This document shows positions 15,077 to 24,430 of a stretch of DNA of 64,000 bases, in pieces. The notes under the pieces were generated by a model. That model saw only the letters and a list, made by a program, of their open reading frames with translations, did no database searches and was not told where the DNA came from. The DNA is taken from the NCBI GenBank assembly GCA_016288005.1, contig JAEEXY010000001.1, forward strand, positions 1-64,000. Reading direction: 5' to 3'. The position numbers and the translations under genes are program-made. This stretch comes from Lachnospiraceae bacterium. Lineage in GTDB: Bacteria > Bacillota > Clostridia > Lachnospirales > Lachnospiraceae. Position 1 is the stretch's first letter; each line of letters begins with the position of its first letter.

Positions 15077-17611
15077 ATGGGTGTATTTAAACTGTATGAG
15101 AACGGTATAAGTGCGGATATCGTCGTAGAGCGTGACTGCCCCGAAGGCGTAAAACGCGTCGCCGAGGTAGTCGCGGACGATATAGAGGCTCTTACCGGGC
15201 TTCGGCCGAGAGTTCTCGTTACCGGCGGAGAGGAGTTTTCCGACTCCACCCTGACCGAGAACATCATCATGGTCAATTCGAAGCCCTCCCCCGACACGGA
15301 AGGCAAGCGGGAAGTGTATGAGCTGGTCTTAAGTGACTGTTCAAAGGATGACTATCTGTACTATACCTTTTTGGGTGTAAGAAGAATATTAAACATTTAC
15401 GGAAGCGACAAAAGAGGTCTGATCTACGGCCTCTTTGCCGTATCCGAGCTGGCCGGCATATCTCCTCTGATATGGTGGGGAGACATCAGGCCCGTTAAAA
15501 AAGACTATATTGCGATCGACATCGGTTCGCGCTCGGCTCCCGACGTATTCGTATCACGTGAGCCCTCTGTAAAATACAGAGGTTTCTTTATCAATGACGA
15601 ATGGCCGGCTTTCGGACGCTGGTGCGAGGAAAAGTACGGCGGTTTCACAGCCAGGATGTACGAGCAGGTATTCATACTCCTGCTGAGGCTTCACGGCAAT
15701 TATATGTGGCCCGCCATGTGGAGCTCGACCTTCAGCGAGGACGGACCCGGTATCGAGAGCGCAAAACTGGCAGACATCTACGGCGTGATCATGGGCACAT
15801 CGCATCACGAGCCTCTGTTCAGGGCCGGAGAGGAATGGCAGCATATCTATCGCAAGTACGGTAATGACAATACCTGGAGCTTTGTTTCCAACAGGGATGC
15901 CATCACCGCTTTTTGGCGTGAAGGCATATGGAGGAACCGCGATTTCGAGAGTATCATCACGATCGGCATGCGCGGCGAGCAGGACTCTAAGCTCCTCGGT
16001 GAGAATGCCGGACTGGCCGAGAACATCAATGTCCTGAAGGACGTTATCGTGACCCAGCATAAACTGATACGTGAGAACATGGAATGCGACATGTCGCGCG
16101 TTCCCCGTATGCTCGCGATCTATAAAGAGGTCGAGGATTATTATTACGGCGCGCCCGGGATACCCGGACTGCGCGACTGGGATGAGCTCGAGGACGTTAT
16201 CTTCCTGCTGAGCGACGATAATTTCGGAAATACCAGGGGGCTGCCCGATGAGGTCGATTTAAGCCGTCATACCGGCGGCTACGGTATGTATTATCATTTC
16301 GACTACCACGGTGCCCCTGTCAGCTACGAGTGGGTAAACTGCACCCGCCTTACCAAGACACGCGACCAGATGATGATGGCTTACGAGCACGGAGTCAAGG
16401 ACCTCTGGATCGTTAATGTGGGCGATTTAAAGGGCAATGAATACCCGCTCGGATATTTCATGGCCCTGGCCTACGATTACGACCGCTGGAGCAGGGAAGA
16501 CGCGGTTGAAGAGTACGCGAACGTATTTATCAGGAATATGTCGGGCGGCAGGATCACGATGCGCCAGGAGTGCAGCCTGATAACATTTATCGACGGATTC
16601 ACGAAATGGAACAGCATCAGGCATCCCGAAGCCATGAACCCCGGCATATTCAGCCCCAAAGCCTTTGACGAGGCTGCGAGGGTGCATGCCGAACTCGAGG
16701 AGCTGACGGTTCTCGGCAGAGACCTGAGGCGCTCGTTCGACCAGCGCATGACGGAGGCTTTTGACAGCATTTTCTATTATGCGGGCATGGCGTCGATGAA
16801 CCTCATGATGATGCATATAGAGGCCGGCTTCAATCAGTATTATTACGAGCGCGGGGATTCGAAGGCAAATGATTACGCCGAGCGCGTAAAGAACAGGATA
16901 GAGGCGGACCGCGAGTATATAAAGGGATTCCATACGATGCTCGAGGGCAAATGGAACCATATGATGGATTCCGCGCATACGGGATTCGTGACCTGGAACG
17001 ACGAGGGATGGAGCTATCCCGTCGTACATACAGTCGGGCGCAATGAGATACACGCCGCGGCCGCCAAATACAACGGTGCGCGCGATACTTCGATAGTGGA
17101 CGCGGACGAGGTGATCGTGATCAAGGCCGAGAATATGTCGGACAATCACATGATCAACGGCGAAGGCTGGCACGTGGTGCCGCATCTGGGGCGTCTGGGC
17201 GCCGCGATAAAGGCATACCCGATCACCAAGACTTTCGAGGATGTGTTCGGACTGCCTTACGTACGCTATGATATCGATATTTTCTCTGCGGGGATGTATG
17301 CGATAGAGTTTGTGTTCATGGCGAGAAACCCTGTGGTAAAGGGCGGCAGGATGCGCGCGAGATTCTCGATCAACGGCGGAGATATGAGCGTGATCGATTC
17401 GGTCGAAGAGGATTACCGCACCGAATGGAGATGCGAATCCTGGAACAAAGGCGTCATGACCGGAGTGCATAAGGTTTTCACCGTGGCAAACTTTAAGCGC
17501 GGCAGCAACCGTCTGCAGGTATACCCCTTCGATCCGAACGTTGTATTGGAAAAGATCGTGATATGGCCGTTTGAAAAGAAGATGCCGTATTCGTATCTCG
17601 GTCCCGAATGA
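15077..17611 (+). CDS. GH115-type xylan alpha-1,2-glucuronidase
   Basis: The 844-residue protein matches family GH115 by its order of motifs: RRILNIYGSDKRGLIYGLF, SVKYRGFFINDEWP, LRLHGNYMWPAMWSSTF, MGTSHHEPLFR, then MRGEQDSK and GYGMYYHFDYHGAPVSYEW. These enzymes remove (4-O-methyl)-glucuronic acid side chains from xylan and its oligosaccharides. No signal peptide is present, so it likely acts in the cytosol on imported fragments, complementing the GH120 and GH3 enzymes near the window start. The length is near the low end of the family, so C-terminal accessory domains are reduced. The ribosome binding site is poor, suggesting dependence on translation of the gamma subunit gene 3 nt upstream. 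Confidence 0.9.
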   Translation: MGVFKLYENGISADIVVERDCPEGVKRVAEVVADDIEALTGLRPRVLVTGGEEFSDSTLTENIIMVNSKPSPDTEGKREVYELVLSDCSKDDYLYYTFLGVRRILNIYGSDKRGLIYGLFAVSELAGISPLIWWGDIRPVKKDYIAIDIGSRSAPDVFVSREPSVKYRGFFINDEWPAFGRWCEEKYGGFTARMYEQVFILLLRLHGNYMWPAMWSSTFSEDGPGIESAKLADIYGVIMGTSHHEPLFRAGEEWQHIYRKYGNDNTWSFVSNRDAITAFWREGIWRNRDFESIITIGMRGEQDSKLLGENAGLAENINVLKDVIVTQHKLIRENMECDMSRVPRMLAIYKEVEDYYYGAPGIPGLRDWDELEDVIFLLSDDNFGNTRGLPDEVDLSRHTGGYGMYYHFDYHGAPVSYEWVNCTRLTKTRDQMMMAYEHGVKDLWIVNVGDLKGNEYPLGYFMALAYDYDRWSREDAVEEYANVFIRNMSGGRITMRQECSLITFIDGFTKWNSIRHPEAMNPGIFSPKAFDEAARVHAELEELTVLGRDLRRSFDQRMTEAFDSIFYYAGMASMNLMMMHIEAGFNQYYYERGDSKANDYAERVKNRIEADREYIKGFHTMLEGKWNHMMDSAHTGFVTWNDEGWSYPVVHTVGRNEIHAAAAKYNGARDTSIVDADEVIVIKAENMSDNHMINGEGWHVVPHLGRLGAAIKAYPITKTFEDVFGLPYVRYDIDIFSAGMYAIEFVFMARNPVVKGGRMRARFSINGGDMSVIDSVEEDYRTEWRCESWNKGVMTGVHKVFTVANFKRGSNRLQVYPFDPNVVLEKIVIWPFEKKMPYSYLGPE

Positions 17612-17618
17612 GTTTCTG

Positions 17619-18884
17619 CTATTTTAGATTCTCCAACAGCCTGCGAATGTAAAGCTCTGTGAATTCAGGGCTGCCCAGTATCTCGTCGAGGCTTGCGTAT
17701 CCGTACTTGTCGGAGAAGTAGCGCCTGAAGATACGGAAGGGGAAGGCGTCTTTTTTGCCCAGCTCACCGGCTAGGGGGATGAATTCGAGCGTGTGTCTCG
17801 TATAGCAGTTATCGGCCTTGCATTTTGTGCGGTAGGAGCTGTTCAGGAAGCTGCCGAGGCTCTTATGTATGGCGCTGTCCTCAGCGGGAAGATAGAAATA
17901 GTTTTTATAATCGGGATAGAAGAGTTTCAGCTCCCCGGTCATGACCGGGATGACGAACTCAAAACGGCCCGGTTCTGCGCGAAGCGTGATCCCGGATCCG
18001 GGATCGCAGCTGCAGGCATGAGTCCCCTTAAGGGCCGTATCCGTGGTGTCATATTTTGGAAGGAGAGTGATGATGAGCTCTCCTTCTTTTGTTTTTTCAC
18101 ATGAAGATACATTGTAGCCGCCGGCGATAAACGCGGGCAGGGCCAGCAAAGACGCCACCCTCGGCATATACAGGACATCCTCGAAATTATGCAGGAAAAG
18201 CAGCTCGAGCAGCTCGTCGGAGCTTTCGGGACCTGCGAGTGTAAGGCCTGAAGAAGCGTTTGCGATATAGAACGAATCGGCATTCTTACGGAGGGTTTCG
18301 AGCCTGCGCATGGCGATATAACGGTTGTAGACCTCGATCAGTCTGCCTCCGTCGTACATATCCCTGCGGTCGACGCCTAAGTACAGTTCCAGACGTTTCT
18401 GGGACATGGAGCCCGTGCCGAGCAGAGCCTTATAAGGCTTCAGCGCCCTGAATATATCGAAGCCGCCGCCGTGCATATCCTGCAGCGGGAGGCCGAGCCT
18501 GCGGCGTTTTTTGTCGAGATAGGGGATATCAAAGGTCGCGCCGTTGAAATGCACGGGAACCGGGTGTGAGGCCAGCAGTCTGTCGAATTCATCGATCAGC
18601 ATGCCTTCTTCGCCGATACCCTCGGAGAAAAACTGCGAAAGGACCGGCTCGCCGTCCTCAAGATACATGCAGCCGATCAGGTAGAGGAACGATGTGTCCG
18701 CCGACAGTCCTGTGGTCTCGATATCGAAAAACAACAGGTCCCCGGGGGTTATGCCGGCAGCTTCGGATACGGGAGCCGTACCGTCATTGGCAATGTGCGC
18801 GGAAACGCCCGAAAGAGCGCAGATCAGCCCTGCGGCCGAAAGAAAGTCCTGTTTTTCCGTTATCGGTGTGCGTCTGATTATCAT
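17619..18884 (-). CDS. YprB-like ribonuclease H-fold exonuclease (DEDD)
   Basis: The 421-residue protein contains a DEDDh-type 3'-5' exonuclease-like domain. The first acidic motif is FFDIETTGL (about residue 54), followed by VHFNGATFDIPYLD and a late Asp in HNFEDVLYM. This is the pattern of YprB/RNase H-like proteins of Firmicutes, which are presumed to act on nucleic acid ends; the exact substrate is not known. The C-terminal 150 residues are a separate, unassigned domain. Two in-frame ATGs lie close together (18890 and 18884). The second has GGAGG at a normal 8-nt distance, so I prefer it. It is divergent from cls with only a short gap. Confidence 0.85.
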   Translation of the reverse strand: MIIRRTPITEKQDFLSAAGLICALSGVSAHIANDGTAPVSEAAGITPGDLLFFDIETTGLSADTSFLYLIGCMYLEDGEPVLSQFFSEGIGEEGMLIDEFDRLLASHPVPVHFNGATFDIPYLDKKRRRLGLPLQDMHGGGFDIFRALKPYKALLGTGSMSQKRLELYLGVDRRDMYDGGRLIEVYNRYIAMRRLETLRKNADSFYIANASSGLTLAGPESSDELLELLFLHNFEDVLYMPRVASLLALPAFIAGGYNVSSCEKTKEGELIITLLPKYDTTDTALKGTHACSCDPGSGITLRAEPGRFEFVIPVMTGELKLFYPDYKNYFYLPAEDSAIHKSLGSFLNSSYRTKCKADNCYTRHTLEFIPLAGELGKKDAFPFRIFRRYFSDKYGYASLDEILGSPEFTELYIRRLLENLK

Positions 18885-18928
18885 GGTCATTCCCTCCCCG
18901 CAATATTATAGCATATCTTGATTTCTTT

Positions 18929-20497
18929 ATGCACGTGAGCTATGATGAATATATGTTTGGCAAGGGTTTTATCAAGACATATCTGAGTGGGATGATAAGG
19001 GCAGCCGCAGTGGCTGTTCTTGTTTTGATGCAGTTCGCGTTAATATTCCTGATGGCTGTCGGACTCGCAAGATACGGACTTTTGCTGTATATATTTGTCG
19101 ATATCGTCTGTATATTCGCCGTAACGGGTATTGTAAACGACCGCGCGAGCAACAGCTTTAAGCTGGGCTGGATGGTGATAATCGCGGTGCTGCCCATAGC
19201 GGGGCTGATCATGTATCTGCTCTGGGGACGTCCCGAGGGCACGAAAAAGATCCGCAGCAGACATCTGTCATACCTGAACAACGCGAAGCGGTTCAACAGG
19301 CCGGATCAGGCTGCGTTCGAACGTTTTGCCGGCGATTTTCATGAGTATAAGGGTCTGGCGGGACTGGCGCAGAACTACGGCTTTCCGATAGCCGAGGGCA
19401 GCGGTCTGAGATACTTCGATTCCGGCGAGATCGCTTTTGAGACCCTGATCGAGGATCTGGAACACGCGGAGAAGTTCATTTTCCTCAGTTTTTTCATCGT
19501 GGCCGACGGCATACTCTGGCAGAGGATCAAGCCGATCCTTCTTAAAAAGGCAGCGGCCGGCGTGGAGATCCGTTTCTCGTACGATGATTTCGGCTCGATG
19601 CTGCGTACAGACGATCAGTTCTGGAGCGAGCTGGAGGAGGCCGGCATAAAGACGGCCAGGTTCAACCGGATAACGAGATATCTTAACAGGCTCTACCTCA
19701 ATTACCGCAATCACCAGAAGATAGTCGTGATCGACGGGGATATCGGATATACCGGAGGTTTTAACCTCGCCGACGAATATGTGAACGCCATCGAGAGATT
19801 CGGGCACTGGAAGGACGGCGGCATAAGGATCACGGGTCCCGGCGTATGGGGGCTTACGACCACGTTCATCGGCATGTGGGACATGATCGTGCATGATATG
19901 GAGCAGGACGTGGACCGCTACAGGCCGACTGCCGATCCACACAGGGAGCATTCCTACTGCCAGATCATCTCGGACGGACCCGAGAACAATCCCGACAATC
20001 CGATCAACGACACGATCACCGCATTCTGCGCCGGAGCACACGATTTTCTCTACATTTCGACGCCTTATCTCGTGATCGAGGACAGTCTCGGGGATACGCT
20101 CATCAGAGCCGCGAAATCGGGCATAGACGTCAGGATCGTAACGCCCGGCATTCCCGATAAGAAAATGGTCAACCTTCTCACAAAATACAACTACGGAAGG
20201 CTGCTCGAGGGCGGAGTCAGGGTATATGAATACACGCCCGGATTCATACACATCAAGAACCTTATCACGCGTGACTGCGGGATCATAGGCACGATCAATC
20301 TGGACTACCGCAGCCTTTTCCTGCATTATGAGTGCGGCGCGATGGTATGGGACCGCGAGTTTATTGCGGAGGCCGAGGCCGATTTCCACAGGATATTCGA
20401 GTGCAGCCGCGAGATCACTTTTGAGGAATGGAAAAAACGCCCGAAATGGGATAAGATACGCCAATGGGTATTGAACCTGTTTGCGAGTGAAGTTTGA
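18929..20497 (+). CDS. cls: Cardiolipin synthase (phospholipase D family)
   Basis: The 522-residue protein has two N-terminal membrane helices (about 20-85) and two phospholipase D-type domains, as in bacterial Cls, which condenses two phosphatidylglycerol molecules into cardiolipin. The first HKD motif is regular (NHQKIVVIDG, His about residue 262). The second reads HIKNLITRD (His about 441): Arg occupies the usual Asp position and the next residue is Asp, with one residue fewer before GTINLDYRS. The start is uncertain. ATG 18929 has no clear ribosome site, and a possible promoter (TTGATT 18918, TATGAT 18941, 17 bp apart) overlaps it, so ATG 18953 may be used instead. Confidence 0.9.
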   Translation: MHVSYDEYMFGKGFIKTYLSGMIRAAAVAVLVLMQFALIFLMAVGLARYGLLLYIFVDIVCIFAVTGIVNDRASNSFKLGWMVIIAVLPIAGLIMYLLWGRPEGTKKIRSRHLSYLNNAKRFNRPDQAAFERFAGDFHEYKGLAGLAQNYGFPIAEGSGLRYFDSGEIAFETLIEDLEHAEKFIFLSFFIVADGILWQRIKPILLKKAAAGVEIRFSYDDFGSMLRTDDQFWSELEEAGIKTARFNRITRYLNRLYLNYRNHQKIVVIDGDIGYTGGFNLADEYVNAIERFGHWKDGGIRITGPGVWGLTTTFIGMWDMIVHDMEQDVDRYRPTADPHREHSYCQIISDGPENNPDNPINDTITAFCAGAHDFLYISTPYLVIEDSLGDTLIRAAKSGIDVRIVTPGIPDKKMVNLLTKYNYGRLLEGGVRVYEYTPGFIHIKNLITRDCGIIGTINLDYRSLFLHYECGAMVWDREFIAEAEADFHRIFECSREITFEEWKKRPKWDKIRQWVLNLFASEV

Positions 20498-20528
20498 CAA
20501 GTGAGACCGATCACGGAACGGAGCTAAT

Positions 20529-20771
20529 ATGGTTAATGTTTGCAAACACTGTCAGAAACAGTACATCAGCGCGACAAAGAGTTATTGCTGCCCGAACTGC
20601 AAGACCATCGACAAGATGCGCTTCGACCAGATATGCGCATATCTCAAGAATTTCCCCAACAGCAACGCGGTACAGGTGGCGGAGGCTCTTGATATCAAGG
20701 CCTATACCGTACTCAAATACGTTGATGAGGGAACGCTTACTTTCGGAAGAGGGGAGTTTGAGCAATTATGA
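20529..20771 (+). CDS. Small zinc-ribbon/winged-helix-like protein
   Basis: The 80-residue protein has two Cys pairs (CKHC at residues 5-8, CPNC at 21-24) forming a zinc ribbon. A helical C-terminal part (FDQICAYLKNFPNSNAVQVA, then KAYTVLKYVDEG) resembles a DNA-binding helix-turn-helix, similar in layout to the small YvyF/TIGR03826-type flagellar-operon protein. No flagellar gene is nearby. Its last codons overlap the ruvA start (ATGA, 20768-20771), so it is translationally coupled to ruvAB. A regulatory or DNA-repair-linked role is possible; the function is unknown. Confidence 0.75.
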   Translation: MVNVCKHCQKQYISATKSYCCPNCKTIDKMRFDQICAYLKNFPNSNAVQVAEALDIKAYTVLKYVDEGTLTFGRGEFEQL

Positions 20772-21403
20772 TATCATACATCAGGGGTGATGTCCTGTTC
20801 AGGAACGAATCGTCGGTCGTTATCGACGTAAACGGGATCGGCTACGAGGTTTTCGTGCCTTATCCGGTGCTGTGCGCGATGGAGAGGGCGCAGGGCTCGC
20901 AGGTGGAGCTCTATACTTATCTGCAGGTAAAGGAGGACGGCGTCGCGCTGTTCGGATTTGCGGACAGGCAGGATCTGGCGACCTTCAAATACCTGATCAC
21001 GGTAAACGGCATAGGGCCTAAGGGAGCCCTCGGCATCATGTCATATATGAGCACAAAGGATCTGATGCTCGCGGTGCTGGCGGAGGACGCAAAGGCGATC
21101 GCGAAGGCTCCGGGCATCGGCGCGAAGACGGCGAGCAAGCTGATCATCGAACTCAAGGATAAGTTCAAACTCGAGGACACCTTTGACGGCGGCATCTCGG
21201 CAGCGGACCTCGGAACCGCGCAGGCAAAAGCGGGAGCCGCGGCAGAGCCGGACGACCTCACCGAGATCAAGAACGAGGCCGTACAGGCACTCACGGCTCT
21301 GGGGTATTCGTCGAGCGAGGCGTTAAAGGCTGTGCGCAGTGTTCCCGCGGAGGACGGCATGACCGTAGAGAAGCTGCTTAAGGCGGCGTTAAAGTATATT
21401 TAA
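20768..21403 (+). CDS. ruvA: Holliday junction branch migration protein RuvA
   Basis: The 211-residue protein begins MISYIRGDVL with the N-terminal OB-fold domain. It has helix-hairpin-helix motifs (LITVNGIGPKGALGIM and KAPGIGAKTASKLIIELKDK) and a C-terminal three-helix domain III (about 165-211) that binds RuvB. It forms the tetramer that grips four-way junctions during recombination repair. It overlaps the upstream small zinc-ribbon gene by 4 nt, and ruvB follows after 18 nt, the normal gene order. Confidence 0.98.
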   Translation: MISYIRGDVLFRNESSVVIDVNGIGYEVFVPYPVLCAMERAQGSQVELYTYLQVKEDGVALFGFADRQDLATFKYLITVNGIGPKGALGIMSYMSTKDLMLAVLAEDAKAIAKAPGIGAKTASKLIIELKDKFKLEDTFDGGISAADLGTAQAKAGAAAEPDDLTEIKNEAVQALTALGYSSSEALKAVRSVPAEDGMTVEKLLKAALKYI

Positions 21404-21421
21404 GTCACAGGATAGGGGATT

Positions 21422-22426
21422 ATGGCAAAAAGGATGATAACGACCGAATTCACGGTCGAGGACAGCAGCATCGAGGGCAGCTTAAGGCCGCAGATGCTCG
21501 ACGATTACATCGGACAGAAAAAGGCCAAGGAGAACCTGAAGGTCTATATAGAGGCCGCGAAACAGAGGGGCGAGTCGCTCGACCATGTGCTGCTCTTCGG
21601 ACCTCCCGGCCTCGGAAAAACAACGCTCGCGGGCATCATTGCCAACGAGATGGGCGTGAATATCAAGACCACTGCGGGACCCGCCATCGAAAAAGCGGGA
21701 GATATGGCCGCGATACTCAATAACCTGAGGGAAGGCGACATACTCTTTATCGATGAGATTCACAGACTGAACCGGCAGGTCGAGGAGCTGCTGTATCCGG
21801 CGATGGAGGATTTCTGCATAGATATCGTGATCGGACGCGGAGCCGCGGCAAAGTCGATAAGGCTCGATCTGCCGCATTTTACCCTCGTCGGAGCGACGAC
21901 GAGAGCCGGAATGCTCACAGCACCTTTGCGCGACAGATTCGGTGTGATACACCGCCTCGAGTTTTATACGATCGAGGAGCTTGAGCGCATTATCAACCGT
22001 TCCGCGGAAGTGCTCGGCGTTACGATAGATCCCGACGGAGCCAAAGAGCTCGCGAGACGTTCGAGAGGCACGCCGCGTCTGGCCAACCGCCTTTTAAAGC
22101 GAATGAGGGATTTCGCGCAGATCAAATATGACGGCAGGATCACTCTCGATGTTGCAAATTACGCGCTCGACCTGATGGAGGTCGACAGGCTCGGTCTCGA
22201 CAATATCGACCGCGCGATACTTCATACGATGATCGATAAGTTCGACGGCGGACCGGTAGGCATTGAAGCTGTCGCCACAACTATCGGTGAGGACGCAGGT
22301 ACGGTGGAGGAGGTCTACGAGCCTTATCTGGTGCAGTCCGGCCTGATTGCGAGGACGCCCAGAGGCAGGATCGTGACCAAAGAGGGATATCTGCATTTCG
22401 GACTGGTAAGACCCGAAAAAGAATGA
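21422..22426 (+). CDS. ruvB: Holliday junction helicase RuvB
   Basis: The 334-residue AAA+ motor drives branch migration with RuvA. Visible motifs are Walker A GPPGLGKT (residues 60-67), Walker [10 protein letters not shown], sensor 1 GATTRAG and the arginine-finger region RDRFG, with a winged-helix C-terminus ending in RTPRGRIVT. The length is standard. It shares a 4-nt overlap (ATGA) with the shikimate kinase frame downstream. Confidence 0.98.
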   Translation: MAKRMITTEFTVEDSSIEGSLRPQMLDDYIGQKKAKENLKVYIEAAKQRGESLDHVLLFGPPGLGKTTLAGIIANEMGVNIKTTAGPAIEKAGDMAAILNNLREGDILFIDEIHRLNRQVEELLYPAMEDFCIDIVIGRGAAAKSIRLDLPHFTLVGATTRAGMLTAPLRDRFGVIHRLEFYTIEELERIINRSAEVLGVTIDPDGAKELARRSRGTPRLANRLLKRMRDFAQIKYDGRITLDVANYALDLMEVDRLGLDNIDRAILHTMIDKFDGGPVGIEAVATTIGEDAGTVEEVYEPYLVQSGLIARTPRGRIVTKEGYLHFGLVRPEKE

Positions 22427-23010
22427 GACGGGAGAGGCTGACTGTGAACGAAGAATTAAGACGCAGACTGATGAACAGCTGCATCCTGCGGGACGGCGGT
22501 CCGGGAGAAGCCGGGCATGAGGCGCACGGACTGAGGAACATCATACTTATCGGTATGCCCGGCAGCGGCAAATCAACGATTTCGAGGATACTCTCGAGGG
22601 ACCACGGATTTAAGACGATAGACGCCGACGAGGAGTTTCAAAAAACTTACGGCATAACGCCCGCCGAGTGTATTACCCGGTTCGGCGAGCCTGAGTTCCG
22701 GCGGCGGGAGAGTGAGGTGCTCGCGAAGCTGAAACCGGACAGCAGAGCCTGCATCGCCACGGGAGGCGGCGCGGTGACCGTACCCGGCAATCTGGAGATA
22801 CTCAAAAAACTGGGATTTATCGTATACCTAAAGCGCGATCTCGAGAAGCTCTCGACAAAGGGCAGACCTCTTTCCGCCGGAAAGGGCGTCGAGAAGCTTT
22901 TTGAGGAGCGGGGAGCGCTGTATACCGAATGGGCCGACGCCGAGGTAGAGAATATCAGCCTGCGCGACGCCGCCGGCCGCATAATGGAACTGTATAGGGA
23001 AAACGCCTGA
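22423..23010 (+). CDS. aroK: Shikimate kinase
   Basis: The protein of up to 195 residues carries the full shikimate kinase motif set: Walker [10 protein letters not shown] (44-52), DADEEFQ for Mg and shikimate, [10 protein letters not shown], the ATGGGAV shikimate-binding loop, and the RPL lid arginine. It phosphorylates shikimate in the chorismate pathway. About 37 residues precede the core, an extension most family members lack. A GTG at 22444, preceded by GGGAGAGG at a good distance, is an alternative start giving 188 residues. Coupling to ruvB is unusual functionally but clear from the overlap. A terminator follows. Confidence 0.93.
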   Translation: MRRERLTVNEELRRRLMNSCILRDGGPGEAGHEAHGLRNIILIGMPGSGKSTISRILSRDHGFKTIDADEEFQKTYGITPAECITRFGEPEFRRRESEVLAKLKPDSRACIATGGGAVTVPGNLEILKKLGFIVYLKRDLEKLSTKGRPLSAGKGVEKLFEERGALYTEWADAEVENISLRDAAGRIMELYRENA

Positions 23011-23014
23011 ATAG

Positions 23015-23056
23015 AGCAGACTTTTGTACATATTTTTGCAAAAGTCTGCTTTTCTT
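23015..23056 (+). terminator. Terminator of the ruvAB-aroK operon
   Basis: A perfect 12-bp stem (AGCAGACTTTTG at 23015-23026 with its complement at 23039-23050) is followed by TTTCTT. Confidence 0.8.
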
Positions 23057-23068
23057 AAACTTTTTATT

Positions 23069-23150
23069 GTGCAAAAATTTTAAAATGCACTTGAAAATGC
23101 ACAAAATGTATTATATACTGTGTGCATAACATGTATGAGGTGTGCATTTT
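23069..23150 (+). promoter_or_regulatory. Promoter and repeated AAAATGCAC operators of the LacI-type gene
   Basis: TTGAAA (23091-23096) and TATACT (23114-23119) are 17 bp apart. AAAATGCAC occurs at 23082-23090 and 23094-23102, the second overlapping the -35 and spacer. Its exact reverse complement GTGCATTTT lies at 23142-23150, touching the start codon. A further GTGCA at 23069-23073 faces the first copy. The layout fits autoregulation by the LacI-type protein encoded next. Confidence 0.65.
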
Positions 23151-24188
23151 ATGATCAAAAAGGTTACGATACAGAACATTGCGGCTGAACTCGGACTGTC
23201 ACGCAATACCGTCGCCAAAGCGCTTACTAACAGCGACACTGTTGCGTACGATACCCGCATGTCCATCATCAAGAAGGCATGGGAGATGGGCTATCAGAAG
23301 ATGAGCCCCCAGATCCTCGAGGAGTATAAGCTCGTCGAGAATTCGGTTGACAATAAGACCGTGATCATACTTGCAAAGCGTGAGCTCTCCGTATTCTGGA
23401 ACACCATCGTTGTCGGCATCTCCGACGAGCTCAACCGCAACAACTGCCGCATGCGCCTGAACTTCGTATCCGCCGAGGATGAGGCGGAGCTGGTGCTTCC
23501 CCGAGATTTTCAGGACGGTGTCGATGCGGTCATCCTCATGAGCATCTTTAAACCCGATTATACACGTGAGATCTTAAAACAGAAGCTCCCGACGGTTTTC
23601 CTCGACTGTCCGTACGGCGACTTCGATCTTGAACATAACTGTGATTCCGTGATCGTTGAGGGCAGGAACAGTGTGATGCAGATCACCGAGAACCTCATTT
23701 CGCAGGGCATCAGGACCATCGGCTTTATAGGCGATACGACCTACTGCGACACGGTCAGACAGCGCTATATGGGCTACTGTGCGGCGCTTTCCGAGAACGG
23801 GATGCAGATCGACAAAAGCATTATCTTTACTTCACACCTTCCCGAGATGTATTCGAACGCCGAGGTAGAGCGGATCGTCGGCGGCTTTGCGTATATGCCC
23901 GAAGCCATTGTCTGCTCGAACGACGACATCGCTCTTAAGTGCATCAGAGCCCTGGCAAAGAGAGGACTTAAGTGTCCGACGGATGTAGCGGTCACCGGCT
24001 TTGACAACGAGGAAGTGCTCACTCAGGTAGAGCCGAGGCTCACCACAGTATCCATCCATCACCAGATGCTCGGCAAGAGACTTGTTCAGCAGCTGATCTG
24101 GAGGATCGAGAATCCCGACTTCCCGAGGGAAAAAATTTTGATAGCTACGAAAACGATTTACCGCAAATCTTCGATGAAGCGCAGATGA
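23151..24188 (+). CDS. LacI/GalR-family transcriptional regulator
   Basis: The 345-residue protein has an N-terminal LacI-type helix-turn-helix (VTIQNIAAELGLSRNTVAKA), although the hinge is less canonical than in LacI. A periplasmic-binding-protein-like sensor domain follows (about 65-340), with the typical late motif DVAVTGFDNEEVL. GAGG precedes the ATG at 23151 by 10 nt; a GTG at 23142 lies inside the operator and too near that site. It most likely senses a sugar and controls the transport locus that starts 240 bp downstream. Repeats of TGCAC-type sequence in both intergenic regions support this. The effector is unknown. Confidence 0.88.
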   Translation: MIKKVTIQNIAAELGLSRNTVAKALTNSDTVAYDTRMSIIKKAWEMGYQKMSPQILEEYKLVENSVDNKTVIILAKRELSVFWNTIVVGISDELNRNNCRMRLNFVSAEDEAELVLPRDFQDGVDAVILMSIFKPDYTREILKQKLPTVFLDCPYGDFDLEHNCDSVIVEGRNSVMQITENLISQGIRTIGFIGDTTYCDTVRQRYMGYCAALSENGMQIDKSIIFTSHLPEMYSNAEVERIVGGFAYMPEAIVCSNDDIALKCIRALAKRGLKCPTDVAVTGFDNEEVLTQVEPRLTTVSIHHQMLGKRLVQQLIWRIENPDFPREKILIATKTIYRKSSMKRR

Positions 24189-24276
24189 GTTTCCCCGCAT
24201 CATTGGAAATTACAGCACTTTTTGGATTTGACCTTTTTGTTTGTGCAATATGTTCAAAAAGCGGCGGATATTTTAC

Positions 24277-24394
24277 TTGTGCCTTGGTTAATTAAATGAT
24301 ATAATGCAAAAAAGAGCTCCTTCGGGATGCACTAAAGAGCAATATCAAATGCACTAAGGCGATTTTACTTAACGAAACGCGAAAACGATTTCGC
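24277..24394 (+). promoter_or_regulatory. Promoter and LacI-type operators of the glycan uptake locus
   Basis: TTGTGC (24277-24282) and TATAAT (24300-24305) are 17 bp apart. Downstream of the start, CAAATGCAC near 24350 echoes the operator in front of the regulator gene. The 16-bp dyad GCGAAAACGATTTCGC (24379-24394) has the CG-centred form of LacI-family or CcpA-type sites. Confidence 0.6.
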
Positions 24395-24430
24395 ATAAAC
24401 TGAAGTTTTCGGTTCGGAGGATGACTGGAT

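Noticed and set aside
19268-20545. Long minus-strand reading frame opposite cls.
   Set aside because: It mirrors the codon structure of cls; both PLD motifs are encoded on the plus strand.
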